Assembly: GCF_009755225.1 (NCBI RefSeq)
Contig: NZ_WQKZ01000002.1
Span: 992,001 to 1,056,000, forward strand
Length of the DNA: 64,000 nucleotides
Origin: Hymenobacter ginkgonis
GTDB taxonomy: Bacteria; Bacteroidota; Bacteroidia; Cytophagales; Hymenobacteraceae
Direction: 5' to 3'
Part shown: in pieces, positions 17,131-26,110 of the stretch
How positions within the stretch are numbered: the first letter of the stretch is position 1
Layout of the letters: each line of letters begins with the position of its first letter
Program-made: the position numbers and the translations under genes
The notes under the pieces: generated by a model
Seen by the model: only the letters and a program-made list of their open reading frames with translations
What the model was told of the DNA's origin: nothing
The model's database searches: none

Positions 17131-18393
17131 TTAGAGGCCGAATGCCGTTTTAATACGGTCAACGTAATCGAGCTTTTCCCAAGTGAAAGTTTCGAAAGTT
17201 TTTTCTTCGCCATCCTTCATTTTCACCGTGACGGTGCCCGGCTGGCGGCCCATGTGGCCATACGCTGCGGTTTGGCCAAAAATGGGATTGCGCAGTCCGA
17301 AGCGCTCTACAATGGCGTAGGGGCGTAGGTCGAATAGCTCGTTTACTTTATCGGCCACTTCGCCGTCGGTGAGGGGCTGGCCCGAAGCGCCAGTGGCTTT
17401 GGCCGTGCCGTAGGTAGTAACGTAGAGGCCTACGGGCTTGGCCACACCAATGGCGTAGGCTACTTGCACAAGTACTTGAGCGGCTACGCCGGCGGCCACC
17501 AGGTTTTTGGCGATGTGGCGGGCGGCATAAGCAGCCGAACGGTCCACCTTACTCGAATCTTTGCCCGAGAAAGCGCCGCCACCGTGGGCACCTTTACCGC
17601 CGTAGGTATCGACGATAATCTTGCGGCCGGTGAGGCCCGAGTCGCCGTGCGGCCCACCAATAACAAACTTGCCAGTTGGGTTGATGTGATGCGTGATATC
17701 GGCCGTGAACAGCGCCTGCATATCGGCACTCAGGTTGGCCTTCACTCGTGGAATAAGGATGTTAATAATATCCTCCTTAATGCGGGTCAACATCACCTCC
17801 TCCGACGCATCGAAGTCGTCGTGCTGGGTGCTAATAACAATCGTATCGATGGCCTCCGGACGGTGGTCGTCGGAATAGCGAATCGTAACCTGGCTCTTGG
17901 CGTCGGGGCGCAAGTAAGTCATTTCCTTACCCCCCTTGCGGATGGCGGCCAACTCTTGCAGCAGGCTGTGCGAGAGGTCGAGGGCGAGCGGCATGTAGTT
18001 AGCCGTCTCGTTGGTGGCGTAGCCAAACATCATGCCCTGGTCGCCAGCGCCTTGCTCCTCAGGTGATTGGCGCACTACCCCCTGGTTGATGTCGGGCGAC
18101 TGCTCGTGCAGCGCCGACAGGATGCCGCAGCTTTCCGCTTCGAATTTATACTCGGCTTTGGTGTAGCCGATGCGGCGGATAACGTCGCGGGCTACGGTTT
18201 GCACATCGACGTAGGCTGACGATTTTACTTCGCCCGCAATGACCACGAGGCCCGTGGTTACCATCGTTTCGCAGGCTACTTTGGCGGCGGGGTCCTGGCG
18301 CAGAAAGTCGTCGAGGATAGCGTCGGAAATCTGGTCGGCAACTTTATCGGGATGGCCTTCCGAAACCGATTCGGAAGTGAACAGATAGGGCAT
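17131..18393 (-). CDS. metK: S-adenosylmethionine synthase
   Basis: Makes S-adenosylmethionine from methionine and ATP. The protein has 420 residues, slightly longer than the 384 of E. coli, as in other Bacteroidota. GHPDK at 13-17 (ATP and metal), the adenine-binding [11 protein letters not shown] at 115-125, [13 protein letters not shown] at 247-258 and the P-loop-like GGGAFSGKD at 271-279 are all intact. A leader hairpin followed by T7 lies between its promoter box and the start, and ahcY, the next enzyme of the methyl cycle, is 2 kb away. Confidence 0.97.
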   Translation of the reverse strand: MPYLFTSESVSEGHPDKVADQISDAILDDFLRQDPAAKVACETMVTTGLVVIAGEVKSSAYVDVQTVARDVIRRIGYTKAEYKFEAESCGILSALHEQSPDINQGVVRQSPEEQGAGDQGMMFGYATNETANYMPLALDLSHSLLQELAAIRKGGKEMTYLRPDAKSQVTIRYSDDHRPEAIDTIVISTQHDDFDASEEVMLTRIKEDIINILIPRVKANLSADMQALFTADITHHINPTGKFVIGGPHGDSGLTGRKIIVDTYGGKGAHGGGAFSGKDSSKVDRSAAYAARHIAKNLVAAGVAAQVLVQVAYAIGVAKPVGLYVTTYGTAKATGASGQPLTDGEVADKVNELFDLRPYAIVERFGLRNPIFGQTAAYGHMGRQPGTVTVKMKDGEEKTFETFTWEKLDYVDRIKTAFGL

Positions 18394-18412
18394 GGCAAAG
18401 GGTTAAGCAATC

Positions 18413-18458
18413 AAAAAAAGGCCGCCCGCCGGGCCAGACTAGGCGCGGGCGGGCGGGC
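18413..18458 (-). promoter_or_regulatory. GC-rich hairpin with T7 in the metK leader
   Basis: On the minus strand a very GC-rich imperfect hairpin is followed by seven T, about 20 bases before the metK ATG and directly downstream of a TAGCTTTG box. It could be an attenuator of metK, or the terminator of the methyltransferase gene upstream. No known SAM riboswitch consensus was recognised. Confidence 0.5.
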
Positions 18459-18460
18459 AA

Positions 18461-18468
18461 CAAAGCTA
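18461..18468 (-). promoter_or_regulatory. TAGCTTTG promoter box for metK
   Basis: An exact TAnnTTTG match on the minus strand. Transcription would start about 18454, just at the foot of the leader hairpin. A well-spaced TTG was not found. Confidence 0.5.
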
Positions 18469-18567
18469 ATCAAAATTGAAATGAATCGCGCGCATCTTAC
18501 AAAATCGAGCCGGCTGGCATAGCCCACTGCAGAAGGAGGGGGTAGGGGACAGCTACGGCGCCAGGCG

Positions 18568-19764
18568 TCAGGAGCTAGCTTTTTCGCATACCAAGACTAC
18601 CAAACGGCCCCGTAGGTCAGTGGTTGCGAAAAGATAAATATCGCCGCCCTCCCGGATGCCCGTGCGCCGCCGAAAGTCAGCCACCGACTCGGGAAAGTTG
18701 CGAGTCGTGACGTGGGCTCGGCCCTCCGGCCCCAGGTGGTTTTTGAGGGTAGGGCCATCGGCTTTTTCCGTGGCCAAGATGCGAAAAATGCGGCCCGGAA
18801 AATCGGCTCGCAGTTCGGCACTAGTGTATAAATGGCTGTGTTGGTGCAGCTTAATTAGCTCAAAGGCCGAGCCAACGCTTTTGAAGGCACCCGCCTTGAG
18901 AATGGCCGCATTGGGCTCGTAGAGGTACTGCTGGGCCTCGGCGTAGCGGGGCACGGCGCGCGCCTCGCGGGCACGGTTGAGGCGAAACTCCTGCTGGCTA
19001 CCGTCGCGACGCAGGTTTACAGCTAGGCGCTCGGGGTCAACGGCGGGTTCTTCGCCCAACTCATACAGTACTTCTTTTACTTCGTTATCGACGGCAATTA
19101 CCCAGAGCCGCCGCACGTGCTTAAGCTCTTGAATGGCCAGCTCGATATCAAGCATCGGCGATGTTTTGAGCAAAATGCGAGGGGCATGCCGCAGCAGCAG
19201 GGGTAGGAGCCGCGGCACATCGGGCTCGCAGTCGGCTAGCCGAAATATTTTGCCGCCGCGCTGGTCGCGCCGCGCTGGGTCGAGGAAAAGCCAGTCAAAC
19301 GTTTGGCCGCTGTTCTTCAGAAACGCGGCGGCATCTGCGGCATGCACAGTTACGTTTTCAATCTGAAGCTGAGCCAGATTATAGGCAACCACTTGGGCTA
19401 GGCGCGCATCGCGCTCTACGTAATCGACGTGCCCAACTACCGCCGCGAAGTGCGCTGCATCGGCCCCAAAGCCACCCGTGAGGTCGGCCAGCCGGTCGGC
19501 ACCCGCCACAAGTGCTGCCTTGTAGGTGGCAGTGCGCTCAGACGAAGCCTGCTCGACCGATAGCGCGGGCGGAAAAATCAGGTCTTGGTTGTCGGCCCAA
19601 GTGGGCAGCTTCACGCGGGCTTTCTGGCGCGCCTGAATCTGGCGGACCAGCTCGGGCACTGGCAAATTGGGGTGGCGGCGGGCTTGCAAAGCCAAGTGCG
19701 CCGGGTCGTCGTGCAGGTGGGCAGCCACGTAGCGCCGGGCCGCCTCAGGTAAAGGAAACTCCAT
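18568..19764 (-). CDS. Class I SAM-dependent methyltransferase with THUMP-like domain
   Basis: A 398-residue protein of a group typical of Bacteroidota (PG_1098-like). The N-terminal helical part (about 1-75) is followed by a Rossmann methyltransferase core with SAM-binding DLTGGFGAD at 94-102, an acidic VERDA near 116-120, and LDPARRD at 161-167 in the place of a catalytic DPPY/NPPY motif. The C-terminal half (about 290-398) is the THUMP-like/ferredoxin-like segment seen in RNA methyltransferases. RNA is therefore the likely substrate, but the exact base is unknown. Its product S-adenosylhomocysteine would be recycled by the nearby ahcY. Confidence 0.85.
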   Translation of the reverse strand: MEFPLPEAARRYVAAHLHDDPAHLALQARRHPNLPVPELVRQIQARQKARVKLPTWADNQDLIFPPALSVEQASSERTATYKAALVAGADRLADLTGGFGADAAHFAAVVGHVDYVERDARLAQVVAYNLAQLQIENVTVHAADAAAFLKNSGQTFDWLFLDPARRDQRGGKIFRLADCEPDVPRLLPLLLRHAPRILLKTSPMLDIELAIQELKHVRRLWVIAVDNEVKEVLYELGEEPAVDPERLAVNLRRDGSQQEFRLNRAREARAVPRYAEAQQYLYEPNAAILKAGAFKSVGSAFELIKLHQHSHLYTSAELRADFPGRIFRILATEKADGPTLKNHLGPEGRAHVTTRNFPESVADFRRRTGIREGGDIYLFATTDLRGRLVVLVCEKASS

Positions 19765-19811
19765 TGTGCCCTTACTAACGGAAAAAATAGCCTAGTAGTG
19801 CAAACCGCCGC

Positions 19812-20441
19812 CTAGAGCTGCCAGCGCAGGGCTAGCACTGGCTGCCCGTGGGGGGTAGGGGCTACGCCCAAGCCGGAGGGCCGCAGCTGGTGCCACAGCA
19901 TACCGCGCCGTTGGCCTGGCAGGTCATTGTTGTAATTGTCAACGGCCTGCTTCAGGTACTCGTTGGTGTGGTGGTTGATAAAGAGCGTAGCCAGTAAGCT
20001 AACCACCGCTACCCCGGCTGCAACCTGCTGGGTACTATTGAAATAAACTGGGTCGCCGTGTGCAAAAACCTGCGAGCCATATAGCGCCACTGAGCCCACG
20101 AGTAAAGCTTTATCTACTAAAAACAGTGTTTTCTGGCGGCGGTAGTGGTCGAGTTCCTGCACCGCTTGGGAGCTGCTGCTCAAGTAGGGCCGCAGCTTTT
20201 GGCCAAAGAAACCGGCGCTCTGATAGTCCTCGCCCGTTTTGCCGGGGGGTAGGAAAAAGAAATTCTGTTGGTTGCCATATTGGCCGCGCTCTAGGTCGTC
20301 GGGCGAGAGGCGGATGGTGGCGGGGGTAGGCGCCTGCTGGGCACGCCCCGGCAATGTCGTAAGGTTAATGCCGGTAATTATCGCCAGTACAATTGTAAGC
20401 CAACGAGTTGTGCGTTTCCAGGAAAGGCTGCTTAGGTTCAT
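19812..20441 (-). CDS. Conserved-looking exported protein of unknown function
   Basis: A 209-residue protein that I do not recognise. Residues 1-34 look like a signal peptide (WLTIVLAIITGINLTTL, then GRAQQ). The middle has two hydrophobic stretches (about 100-118, ALLVGSVALYGSQVFA, and about 130-148, QQVAAGVAVVSLLATLFI) that could be membrane helices, so it may sit in the envelope. ATG 20441 is preferred to a TTG at 20450. A TATCTTTG box ends only seven bases upstream of this ATG, which implies a very short or absent leader. It is divergent from ahcY. Confidence 0.6.
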   Translation of the reverse strand: MNLSSLSWKRTTRWLTIVLAIITGINLTTLPGRAQQAPTPATIRLSPDDLERGQYGNQQNFFFLPPGKTGEDYQSAGFFGQKLRPYLSSSSQAVQELDHYRRQKTLFLVDKALLVGSVALYGSQVFAHGDPVYFNSTQQVAAGVAVVSLLATLFINHHTNEYLKQAVDNYNNDLPGQRRGMLWHQLRPSGLGVAPTPHGQPVLALRWQL

Positions 20442-20447
20442 AACGCG

Positions 20448-20455
20448 CAAAGATA
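20448..20455 (-). promoter_or_regulatory. TATCTTTG box for the exported-protein gene
   Basis: An exact TAnnTTTG match on the minus strand, with the ATG beginning seven bases after it. The transcript would be nearly leaderless. Confidence 0.55.
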
Positions 20456-20481
20456 GAACGCATACTCTGGCAACAAAACCC

Positions 20482-20489
20482 TATCTTTG
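20482..20489 (+). promoter_or_regulatory. TATCTTTG box for ahcY
   Basis: An exact TAnnTTTG match on the plus strand, 36 bases before the ahcY ATG and divergent from the box at 20448. A CCCTACCCC element lies in the short leader. Confidence 0.6.
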
Positions 20490-20525
20490 TGGTTAGAAAG
20501 CCCTACCCCTAATTTACCCGTTATC

Positions 20526-21845
20526 ATGGTGGAAACGAAGCCCACGACATACGCTCCCTACAAAGTAAAAGACATGAGCCTGGCCGAGTGGGGCCGCAAA
20601 GAAATTCGCCTGGCCGAAGCCGAAATGCCCGGCCTGATGTCGCTGCGTGCTGAGTTTGGCCCGAGCCAGCCCTTCAAAGGGGCCCGCATCGCCGGCTGCC
20701 TGCATATGACCATCCAAACTGCCGTTCTCATCGAAACCCTGCAGGCGCTGGGCGCCGAGGTAACGTGGTCGTCGTGCAATATCTTCTCGACTCAGGACCA
20801 CGCTGCTGCGGCTATTGCCGCCGCTGGCACCGCCGTGTATGCTTGGAAAGGCATGACGGAGGAGGAGTTTAACTGGTGCATTGAGCAAACGCTGTTTTTT
20901 GGGGAAGAGCGCCAACCGTTGAACATGATTCTCGATGACGGTGGTGACCTTACCAATATGGTGCTCAACCAGTTTCCGGAATTGGCTACTGGTATCAAAG
21001 GTGTTTCGGAAGAAACCACGACGGGCGTGCTGCGCCTCATCGAGCGCGTAAAGAACGGTTCGCTGCCCTTCCCCGCGTTCAACGTGAACGACTCGGTAAC
21101 GAAGTCGAAGTTTGACAACAAGTACGGCTGCAAAGAGTCGGCAGTAGACGCCATTCGCCGGGCTACCGACGTGATGATGGCTGGTAAAGTAGCGGTAGTA
21201 GCTGGCTACGGCGACGTAGGAAAAGGCACCGCAGCCTCGCTGCGCGGCGCCGGCGCCCGCGTTATCGTGACGGAAATCGACCCGATTTGCGCCCTGCAAG
21301 CGGCTATGGATAGCTACGAAGTGAAGAAGATGGAAAACGCCATTCCGCGCGCCGACATCGTTATCACGACTACTGGCAACTGCGATATCATCCGTGAGGA
21401 GCATTTCCGTGCCCTTAAAGACAAGGCAATTGTCTGCAACATCGGCCACTTCGACGATGAAATCGACATGGCTTGGCTGAACAAGAACTACGGCCACACC
21501 AAAGACACGGTGAAGCCCCAGGTAGACATCTACAACATTGATGGCAAAGAGGTTATCATCTTGGCCGAAGGCCGCTTGGTGAACCTGGGTTGCGCTACTG
21601 GCCACCCATCGTTTGTGATGTCGAACTCATTCACCAACCAAACTCTGGCTCAATTGGAGCTGTGGCAGTCGGCTGACAAGTACGAAAACCAAGTGTACAC
21701 TTTGCCTAAGCACCTCGACGAGAAAGTAGCTCGCCTGCACCTCGCCAAAATTGGAGTAGAGTTAGACGAGCTGACGCCGAAGCAAGCCGACTACATCAAG
21801 GTGCCCGTTGAAGGCCCCTTCAAGTCGGACCTGTATCGCTACTAG
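20526..21845 (+). CDS. ahcY: Adenosylhomocysteinase
   Basis: Splits S-adenosylhomocysteine into adenosine and homocysteine, relieving product inhibition of methyltransferases. The protein has 439 residues. The substrate domain includes [13 protein letters not shown] (84-96) and [14 protein letters not shown] (about 185-198), and the NAD-binding loop GYGDVGKG is at 227-234. The C-terminal [13 protein letters not shown] with a tyrosine that closes the neighbouring subunit's site is intact. The earlier in-frame ATG at 20487 overlaps the promoter box and is not used. It works with metK in the methyl cycle. Confidence 0.97.
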   Translation: MVETKPTTYAPYKVKDMSLAEWGRKEIRLAEAEMPGLMSLRAEFGPSQPFKGARIAGCLHMTIQTAVLIETLQALGAEVTWSSCNIFSTQDHAAAAIAAAGTAVYAWKGMTEEEFNWCIEQTLFFGEERQPLNMILDDGGDLTNMVLNQFPELATGIKGVSEETTTGVLRLIERVKNGSLPFPAFNVNDSVTKSKFDNKYGCKESAVDAIRRATDVMMAGKVAVVAGYGDVGKGTAASLRGAGARVIVTEIDPICALQAAMDSYEVKKMENAIPRADIVITTTGNCDIIREEHFRALKDKAIVCNIGHFDDEIDMAWLNKNYGHTKDTVKPQVDIYNIDGKEVIILAEGRLVNLGCATGHPSFVMSNSFTNQTLAQLELWQSADKYENQVYTLPKHLDEKVARLHLAKIGVELDELTPKQADYIKVPVEGPFKSDLYRY

Positions 21846-21908
21846 ATGACGGATTAGCGAAGGTTTTAGCGGATTCCACGGATTTTGTGGACGTTATCCT
21901 TCGGACGT

Positions 21909-21939
21909 AAAAAGGCCGCTCTTAGGAGCGGTCTTTTTT
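21909..21939 (+). terminator. Terminator of ahcY
   Basis: AAAAAGGCCGCTC pairs with GAGCGGTCTTTTT (one G-T pair) around a short loop, with a T-run. The stop of the opposite-strand oxidoreductase gene is close by, so it may serve both. Confidence 0.9.
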
Positions 21940-21973
21940 GTGCCGGCTAGCTAGCAATCGTTTGTAAATCCGG

Positions 21974-23035
21974 TTAACTAGACGAATTCGCTAAACCTGC
22001 GGTCTGGATAAGTGCCGTCCGTACGGCGGGCGCCACTTGGGTGCCAAACAGCTCGATAGAGCGCATCACCCGCTGGTGTGGAATGCCTTCCAGAATAAGC
22101 TGGGCCAGAAAGCGGGTGTTGCCAAACAGGCGGTCGAGGTACAGAAGCTTGTCCGTGACTTCCTGCACACTGCCAACAAACAATGGCCCTTCGGGCCCGC
22201 GTAGCAGTTCGAACTGTGCCCGCGACATGGGCGGCCAGCCCCGCTCGCGGCCAATGCGGTTCATCAAGGCCGAATAGGCTGGGAAATACTCGTCGGAAGC
22301 TTGCTGAGACGTTTCGGCTAGGTGAAAGTGGCAGTTAAGGGCCAGTGGCAGGCTGGCCGCATTGTGCCCCGCCTGTTGCGCCGACTCGCGGTATAGCTCG
22401 GCGAATGGCACGTAGCGAGCCGGCTCGCCCCCCAAAATGGCAATGGTGAGCGGCAGCCCGAGCTTTCCGGCACGCACCACCGACGCCGGTGTGCCGCCTA
22501 CCCCTATCCAAATGGGCAAGCGCCCCTGCGCCGGCCGCGGATACACGCCCAGCTTTTGAATGGCCGCACGGTGCTTGCCTTGCCACGAAACAACTTCACT
22601 ACCGTTGATTTTGAGCAGCAGCTCCAGCTTTTCTACGAAGAGCGTATCGTAGTCCTGCAAGTTGTAGCCGAAGAGCGGAAACGACTCAATGAAGGAGCCC
22701 CGGCCCGCTATAATCTCCGCCCTACCCCCCGAAATCAGGTCGACAGTTGCGAAATTCTGGAATGTGCGCACTGGGTCAGCCGAACTAAGAACCGTGACGG
22801 CACTTGACAGGCGAATACGCTTGGTGGTGGCCGCTACCGCCCCCAAAATCACTTCGGGCGCCGAGATGATGAAGTCGGGCCGGTGGTGTTCGCCCACGGC
22901 AAATACATCTAGACCCACGGTATCGGCTAGGTGGGCCTCGGCTAGCAGCTCCTGCATACGCTGGGCGGCTGCGTGGTCGCTGCCCGCTACGTGGGCAGGT
23001 GCTACTTCACCAAAAGTGCTGATTCCTAATTCCAT
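21974..23035 (-). CDS. LLM-class flavin-dependent oxidoreductase
   Basis: A 353-residue TIM-barrel protein of the luciferase-like monooxygenase class, using reduced FMN or F420-type flavin. It begins with MELGISTFGEVAP, followed by the DVFAVGEHHRPDF segment (about 44-56) and RIRLSSAVTVLSSADPVRTFQNFAT (split here as RIRLSSAVTVL and DPVRTFQ, about 73-92), all typical of the family. IWIGVGGTPASVVRAGKLG near 175-193 is the phosphate-binding region. The substrate is unknown. An SDR gene follows upstream on the same strand after 73 bases. Confidence 0.85.
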   Translation of the reverse strand: MELGISTFGEVAPAHVAGSDHAAAQRMQELLAEAHLADTVGLDVFAVGEHHRPDFIISAPEVILGAVAATTKRIRLSSAVTVLSSADPVRTFQNFATVDLISGGRAEIIAGRGSFIESFPLFGYNLQDYDTLFVEKLELLLKINGSEVVSWQGKHRAAIQKLGVYPRPAQGRLPIWIGVGGTPASVVRAGKLGLPLTIAILGGEPARYVPFAELYRESAQQAGHNAASLPLALNCHFHLAETSQQASDEYFPAYSALMNRIGRERGWPPMSRAQFELLRGPEGPLFVGSVQEVTDKLLYLDRLFGNTRFLAQLILEGIPHQRVMRSIELFGTQVAPAVRTALIQTAGLANSSS

Positions 23036-23108
23036 AAGTCAAGCTAAGCTGAGAATAAACAACGAATAAAGCGTTAGCTAGGTCGAAAGTTTGCCCTAGC
23101 TCAGCGGC

Positions 23109-23978
23109 TTAGCTTAGAAACTTGGTGCCCGTTTGCTGCTCGCTCATTTCCCATAGTCTGCGGTTGTGCTCGGGCGTATTGAAGCGGCTATTCACTGGCT
23201 CAGGTTTCTTTTTACTGTAATAGCCGCCACTAATAGTGGCCACGCTGGGGTCGGAGGCCAGGAAAATACTTGTTTCGGCGCCCTTCTCGGGCGATAGCAT
23301 GAAAGGCCGACCCAACGCCAGCACCGCCGATAGCCAGCCGCCCGATTGCTTGCCGTAGCCGGTAGCCACGGCCCCCGGATGCAGTGAATTGGTCGTGACG
23401 TTGGTAATGCCGTGTGCCCGCAGCCGCTGCGCCAACTCTTGTGTGAACATGATGTTGAACAGCTTTGTGTTGCCGTACTCCCACATCGGGTTGTAGTAGC
23501 GCTCCGACTGCCAATCGTCGAGCGTGGGTTTAGAGAAGCGGTAGGCCATCGACGCCACGTTGACGATGCGGGCCGCCGGACTTTTCTGTAGTAAATCGAG
23601 TAGCAGGCTGGTGAGCAAAAACGGCCCCAAGTGGTTGGTGGCCAATGTCATTTCGTTGCCGTCGGCCGAAACTTCGCGCTCGGCGCCAAACATCAAGCCT
23701 GCGTTGTTCACTAGTACATCAAGGCGCGGATATTTCGTGTGAATATCGGCTGCCACATCGCGCACCTGCTGAAGCACCGACAAGTCGGCCAGCACCACGT
23801 CTACCTGCTGGTTGCCAGTAGCCGCAATAATGTCTTGCTGGGTCTTAGCGGCTTTTTCGCGGCTGCGCGCTAGCAAAATAACGTGGGCACCCTGGCGGGC
23901 CAATTCGCGCGCAGTTACCTCCCCAATGCCGGAGGTAGCGCCCGTGACGAGAATTATTTTGTCTGATAAAGCTGGCAT
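23109..23978 (-). CDS. Short-chain dehydrogenase/reductase (retinol dehydrogenase-like)
   Basis: A 289-residue classical SDR. The NAD(P) loop TGATSGIG is at 12-19, NNAG at 91-94, catalytic S143, and Y168/K172 in YGNTK. The arginine after the second strand (ARSREK, 37-42) favours NADPH. The overall layout, with HPGAVATGYGK after the active site, resembles the retinol dehydrogenase/WW-domain oxidoreductase group, which acts on lipophilic carbonyls. The physiological substrate is unknown. Confidence 0.87.
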   Translation of the reverse strand: MPALSDKIILVTGATSGIGEVTARELARQGAHVILLARSREKAAKTQQDIIAATGNQQVDVVLADLSVLQQVRDVAADIHTKYPRLDVLVNNAGLMFGAEREVSADGNEMTLATNHLGPFLLTSLLLDLLQKSPAARIVNVASMAYRFSKPTLDDWQSERYYNPMWEYGNTKLFNIMFTQELAQRLRAHGITNVTTNSLHPGAVATGYGKQSGGWLSAVLALGRPFMLSPEKGAETSIFLASDPSVATISGGYYSKKKPEPVNSRFNTPEHNRRLWEMSEQQTGTKFLS

Positions 23979-24109
23979 TTTTAACGAATTAAAGGAGAGT
24001 AAGAAGCTTTACTCCGCTCCACAGGACGGAGTTGCCCTGCGAATGTTTTGTGGGGGTAGGGGTGCCGGTTAATAGCCGCAGTACCCCAAAACCCTAGATA
24101 TTTGCCCCA

Positions 24110-24880
24110 ATGCCCACCGTGCCACTCTCCGTCGTCATCATCACCTTCAATGAAGAAGCCACTATTGCCCGTTGCTTGCAGGCGTTGGGGGGGGTAGGGG
24201 AGGAGGTGCTGGTAATCGATTCTTTTTCAACTGACCGTACGGTGGAAATCTGCCGGCAGCACGGTGCCCGCGTGGTGCAGCACGCGTTTGCTGGCTACGT
24301 CGAGCAAAAAAACGTGGCCACCGACCAAGCCAAGTTTGACCACGTATTGCAGCTCGATGCCGACGAAGTACTCACCGATGAGCTGCGCCAGAGCATCTGG
24401 GCAGTGAAAAGCAATTGGCAGCACGCCGCTTACTCGCTGGCGCGCCTCACCAACTACTGCGGTACCTGGGTGCGCCACGGCGGCTGGTACCCCGACCGTA
24501 AGCTGCGCCTCTACGACCGCCGTCTGGGGCGCTGGCAAGGCCTGCTGCTGCACGAGCACTACGAGGTGCACGCGGGCCATACCACGGGGCAACTCGCCGG
24601 CGATGCGCTGCACTACTCCTACACGTCTATTGCGCAGCATGTACGGCAGCTCAACAAATTCACCAGCATTACGGCGCAAGAGTTGGCGCTGAAGGGCAAA
24701 ACGCGGGTAACGCTGTTTCATCTGCTGCTCAAGCCGCTCTGGAAGTTTGTGCACGGCTATGTATTTCGGCTCGGCTTTCTGGATGGCTTTGCGGGCCTGA
24801 GCATCGCCGCTATTTCGGCAGCGGGCGTTTTCCTGAAATTTGCTAAGCTGAAAACTGGCACCCAAAACGCCCCCGCATGA
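24110..24880 (+). CDS. Glycosyltransferase family 2 (WaaE/KdtX-like)
   Basis: A 256-residue GT-A fold glycosyltransferase, probably of the lipopolysaccharide core. The nucleotide-binding start VVIITFNEEATIARCL is at 8-23, DSFSTDRT at 37-44, and the metal-binding DADE at 83-86. CGTWVRHGGWYPDRKLRLY (about 117-135) is typical of the WaaE-type subgroup. The C-terminus has a hydrophobic stretch (about 225-246) that may dock to the membrane. An eight-base G run at codons 26-28 makes the frame slippage-prone. It overlaps the next glycosyltransferase gene by four bases (ATGA). Confidence 0.9.
   Translation: MPTVPLSVVIITFNEEATIARCLQALGGVGEEVLVIDSFSTDRTVEICRQHGARVVQHAFAGYVEQKNVATDQAKFDHVLQLDADEVLTDELRQSIWAVKSNWQHAAYSLARLTNYCGTWVRHGGWYPDRKLRLYDRRLGRWQGLLLHEHYEVHAGHTTGQLAGDALHYSYTSIAQHVRQLNKFTSITAQELALKGKTRVTLFHLLLKPLWKFVHGYVFRLGFLDGFAGLSIAAISAAGVFLKFAKLKTGTQNAPA
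24187..24200 (+). repeat. Dispersed element, G8 TAGGGG, near the start of the GT2 gene
   Basis: Eight G followed by TAGGGG, encoding Gly-Gly-Val-Gly only 26 codons after the start. A single-base slip would switch the gene off. Confidence 0.6.
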
Positions 24881-25926
24881 GCCCTGAAACGCCGCAAACA
24901 TTCCTCGTTTCGCGCACCGATGCCATCGGCGATGTTGTGCTCACGCTCCCCGTGGGCGGGCAACTCAAGCAGTTGTTTCCAAGCTGCCGAGTTGTCTTCA
25001 TCGGCCGCAGCTATACCGCCGCTGTGGCCGCTGCCTGTCCGTGGATAGATGATTTTTTGAGCCTCGACGACCTGCTGGCCCTACCCCCCGCTGCGCAGCT
25101 AAGCCAGCTGCGGAGCTATGCGGCCGCCGCCATCGTGCACGTTTTTCCTAATAAGGCGCTGGCTCGGCTGGCGCAGCAGGCCCAAATTCCGGTGCGCATT
25201 GGCACGCGCAATCGTCTTTTTCACTGGCTCACCTGCAACCGGCTGGTGGCCCTGAGCCGCCGCCATTCGCCTCTGCACGAGGCCCAACTAAACTTGCTGC
25301 TGTTGCGGCCGCTTGGCTATGCTGGCGCGCTTACCCTACCCGCCGTGGCCGAGCTAGTTCGCCTAGCGCCAGTAGCTTCCCTACCCCCTCGTTTTCAGCA
25401 GCTACTAGCGCAGCGGCAACCAGGCCAGCTCAACGTTATCCTGCACCCACGCAGCCGGGGTAGCGCCCGCGAGTGGGGTCTTCTTCACTTTGGCCAGTTG
25501 GCGCGCGTGCTTCATGCAGCGGGGCACCGTGTATTTATCAGCGGCACAGCTGCCGAAGGCGCCGAGCTAGCCGACTGGCTGCGCGAGCACGCCGCGTATC
25601 TCGCCGCCGACCTCACGGGCCAGCTGGCTTTGCCCGAGTTTATTGCCTTCATTGCTGCCGCTGATGGGCTAGTGGCGGGTAGCACTGGGCCGCTGCACCT
25701 GGCTGCTGCACTGGGCCGCCACGCGCTGGGGCTGTATCCGCCCATCCGGCCCATGCATCCGGGCCGCTGGGGGCCGCTGGGGCCGCACGCCGAATTCTTG
25801 GTTTTTGACCGCCCCGATTGCCAAGATTGCCGGGCGAATCCGGCAGCTTGCACGTGTATTAAAGCTATCGAAGTTGCCACCGTAGCGGCCCAAATTGAGC
25901 GGTGGCTTCCCTTAGAGGCAAACTAG
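24877..25926 (+). CDS. Glycosyltransferase family 9 (heptosyltransferase-like)
   Basis: A 349-residue GT-B enzyme that transfers heptose or a similar sugar to the lipopolysaccharide core. It shows the family start FLVSRTDAIGDVVLTLP (about 8-24), where the aspartate is catalytic. The C-terminal donor domain has VILHPRSRGSAREWG (about 189-203) and AADGLVAGSTGPLHLAAALG (split as AADGLVAGSTGP and LHLAAALG, about 265-285), the signature of ADP-heptose binding. A Cys cluster (CQDCRANPAACTCI) lies near the end. It starts within the stop of the preceding GT2 gene, so the two are translationally coupled. Confidence 0.9.
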   Translation: MSPETPQTFLVSRTDAIGDVVLTLPVGGQLKQLFPSCRVVFIGRSYTAAVAAACPWIDDFLSLDDLLALPPAAQLSQLRSYAAAAIVHVFPNKALARLAQQAQIPVRIGTRNRLFHWLTCNRLVALSRRHSPLHEAQLNLLLLRPLGYAGALTLPAVAELVRLAPVASLPPRFQQLLAQRQPGQLNVILHPRSRGSAREWGLLHFGQLARVLHAAGHRVFISGTAAEGAELADWLREHAAYLAADLTGQLALPEFIAFIAAADGLVAGSTGPLHLAAALGRHALGLYPPIRPMHPGRWGPLGPHAEFLVFDRPDCQDCRANPAACTCIKAIEVATVAAQIERWLPLEAN

Positions 25927-26041
25927 CTTGTGCCAAATCCGTACCTACCGCGGCTCACTACTTTTTCGTGCCGCTGAGTAGGTGGCGTCCGCTCGCTCGC
26001 TGTATATTGAGGCGGCTAGCTAAACCCTTACTGTTCGGTCA

Positions 26042-26049
26042 TACTTTTG
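26042..26049 (+). promoter_or_regulatory. TACTTTTG box upstream of the sigma factor gene
   Basis: An exact TAnnTTTG match 62 bases before the start. No TTG at ideal spacing was found. Confidence 0.4.
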
Positions 26050-26110
26050 TCCTGTTGCTTGCTCACTTTCTGCCGTGCATCAGCTCTATTACTTGCCTTA
26101 ATTACCAACT

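Noticed and set aside
18394..18567. SAM riboswitch upstream of metK
   Set aside because: No SAM-I, SAM-II or SAM/SAH core pattern could be recognised; only a GC-rich hairpin with a T-run.
20514..21605. 363-codon open frame antisense to ahcY
   Set aside because: It lies fully opposite a certain gene, has no recognisable domain, and is explained by the GC-rich codon pattern.
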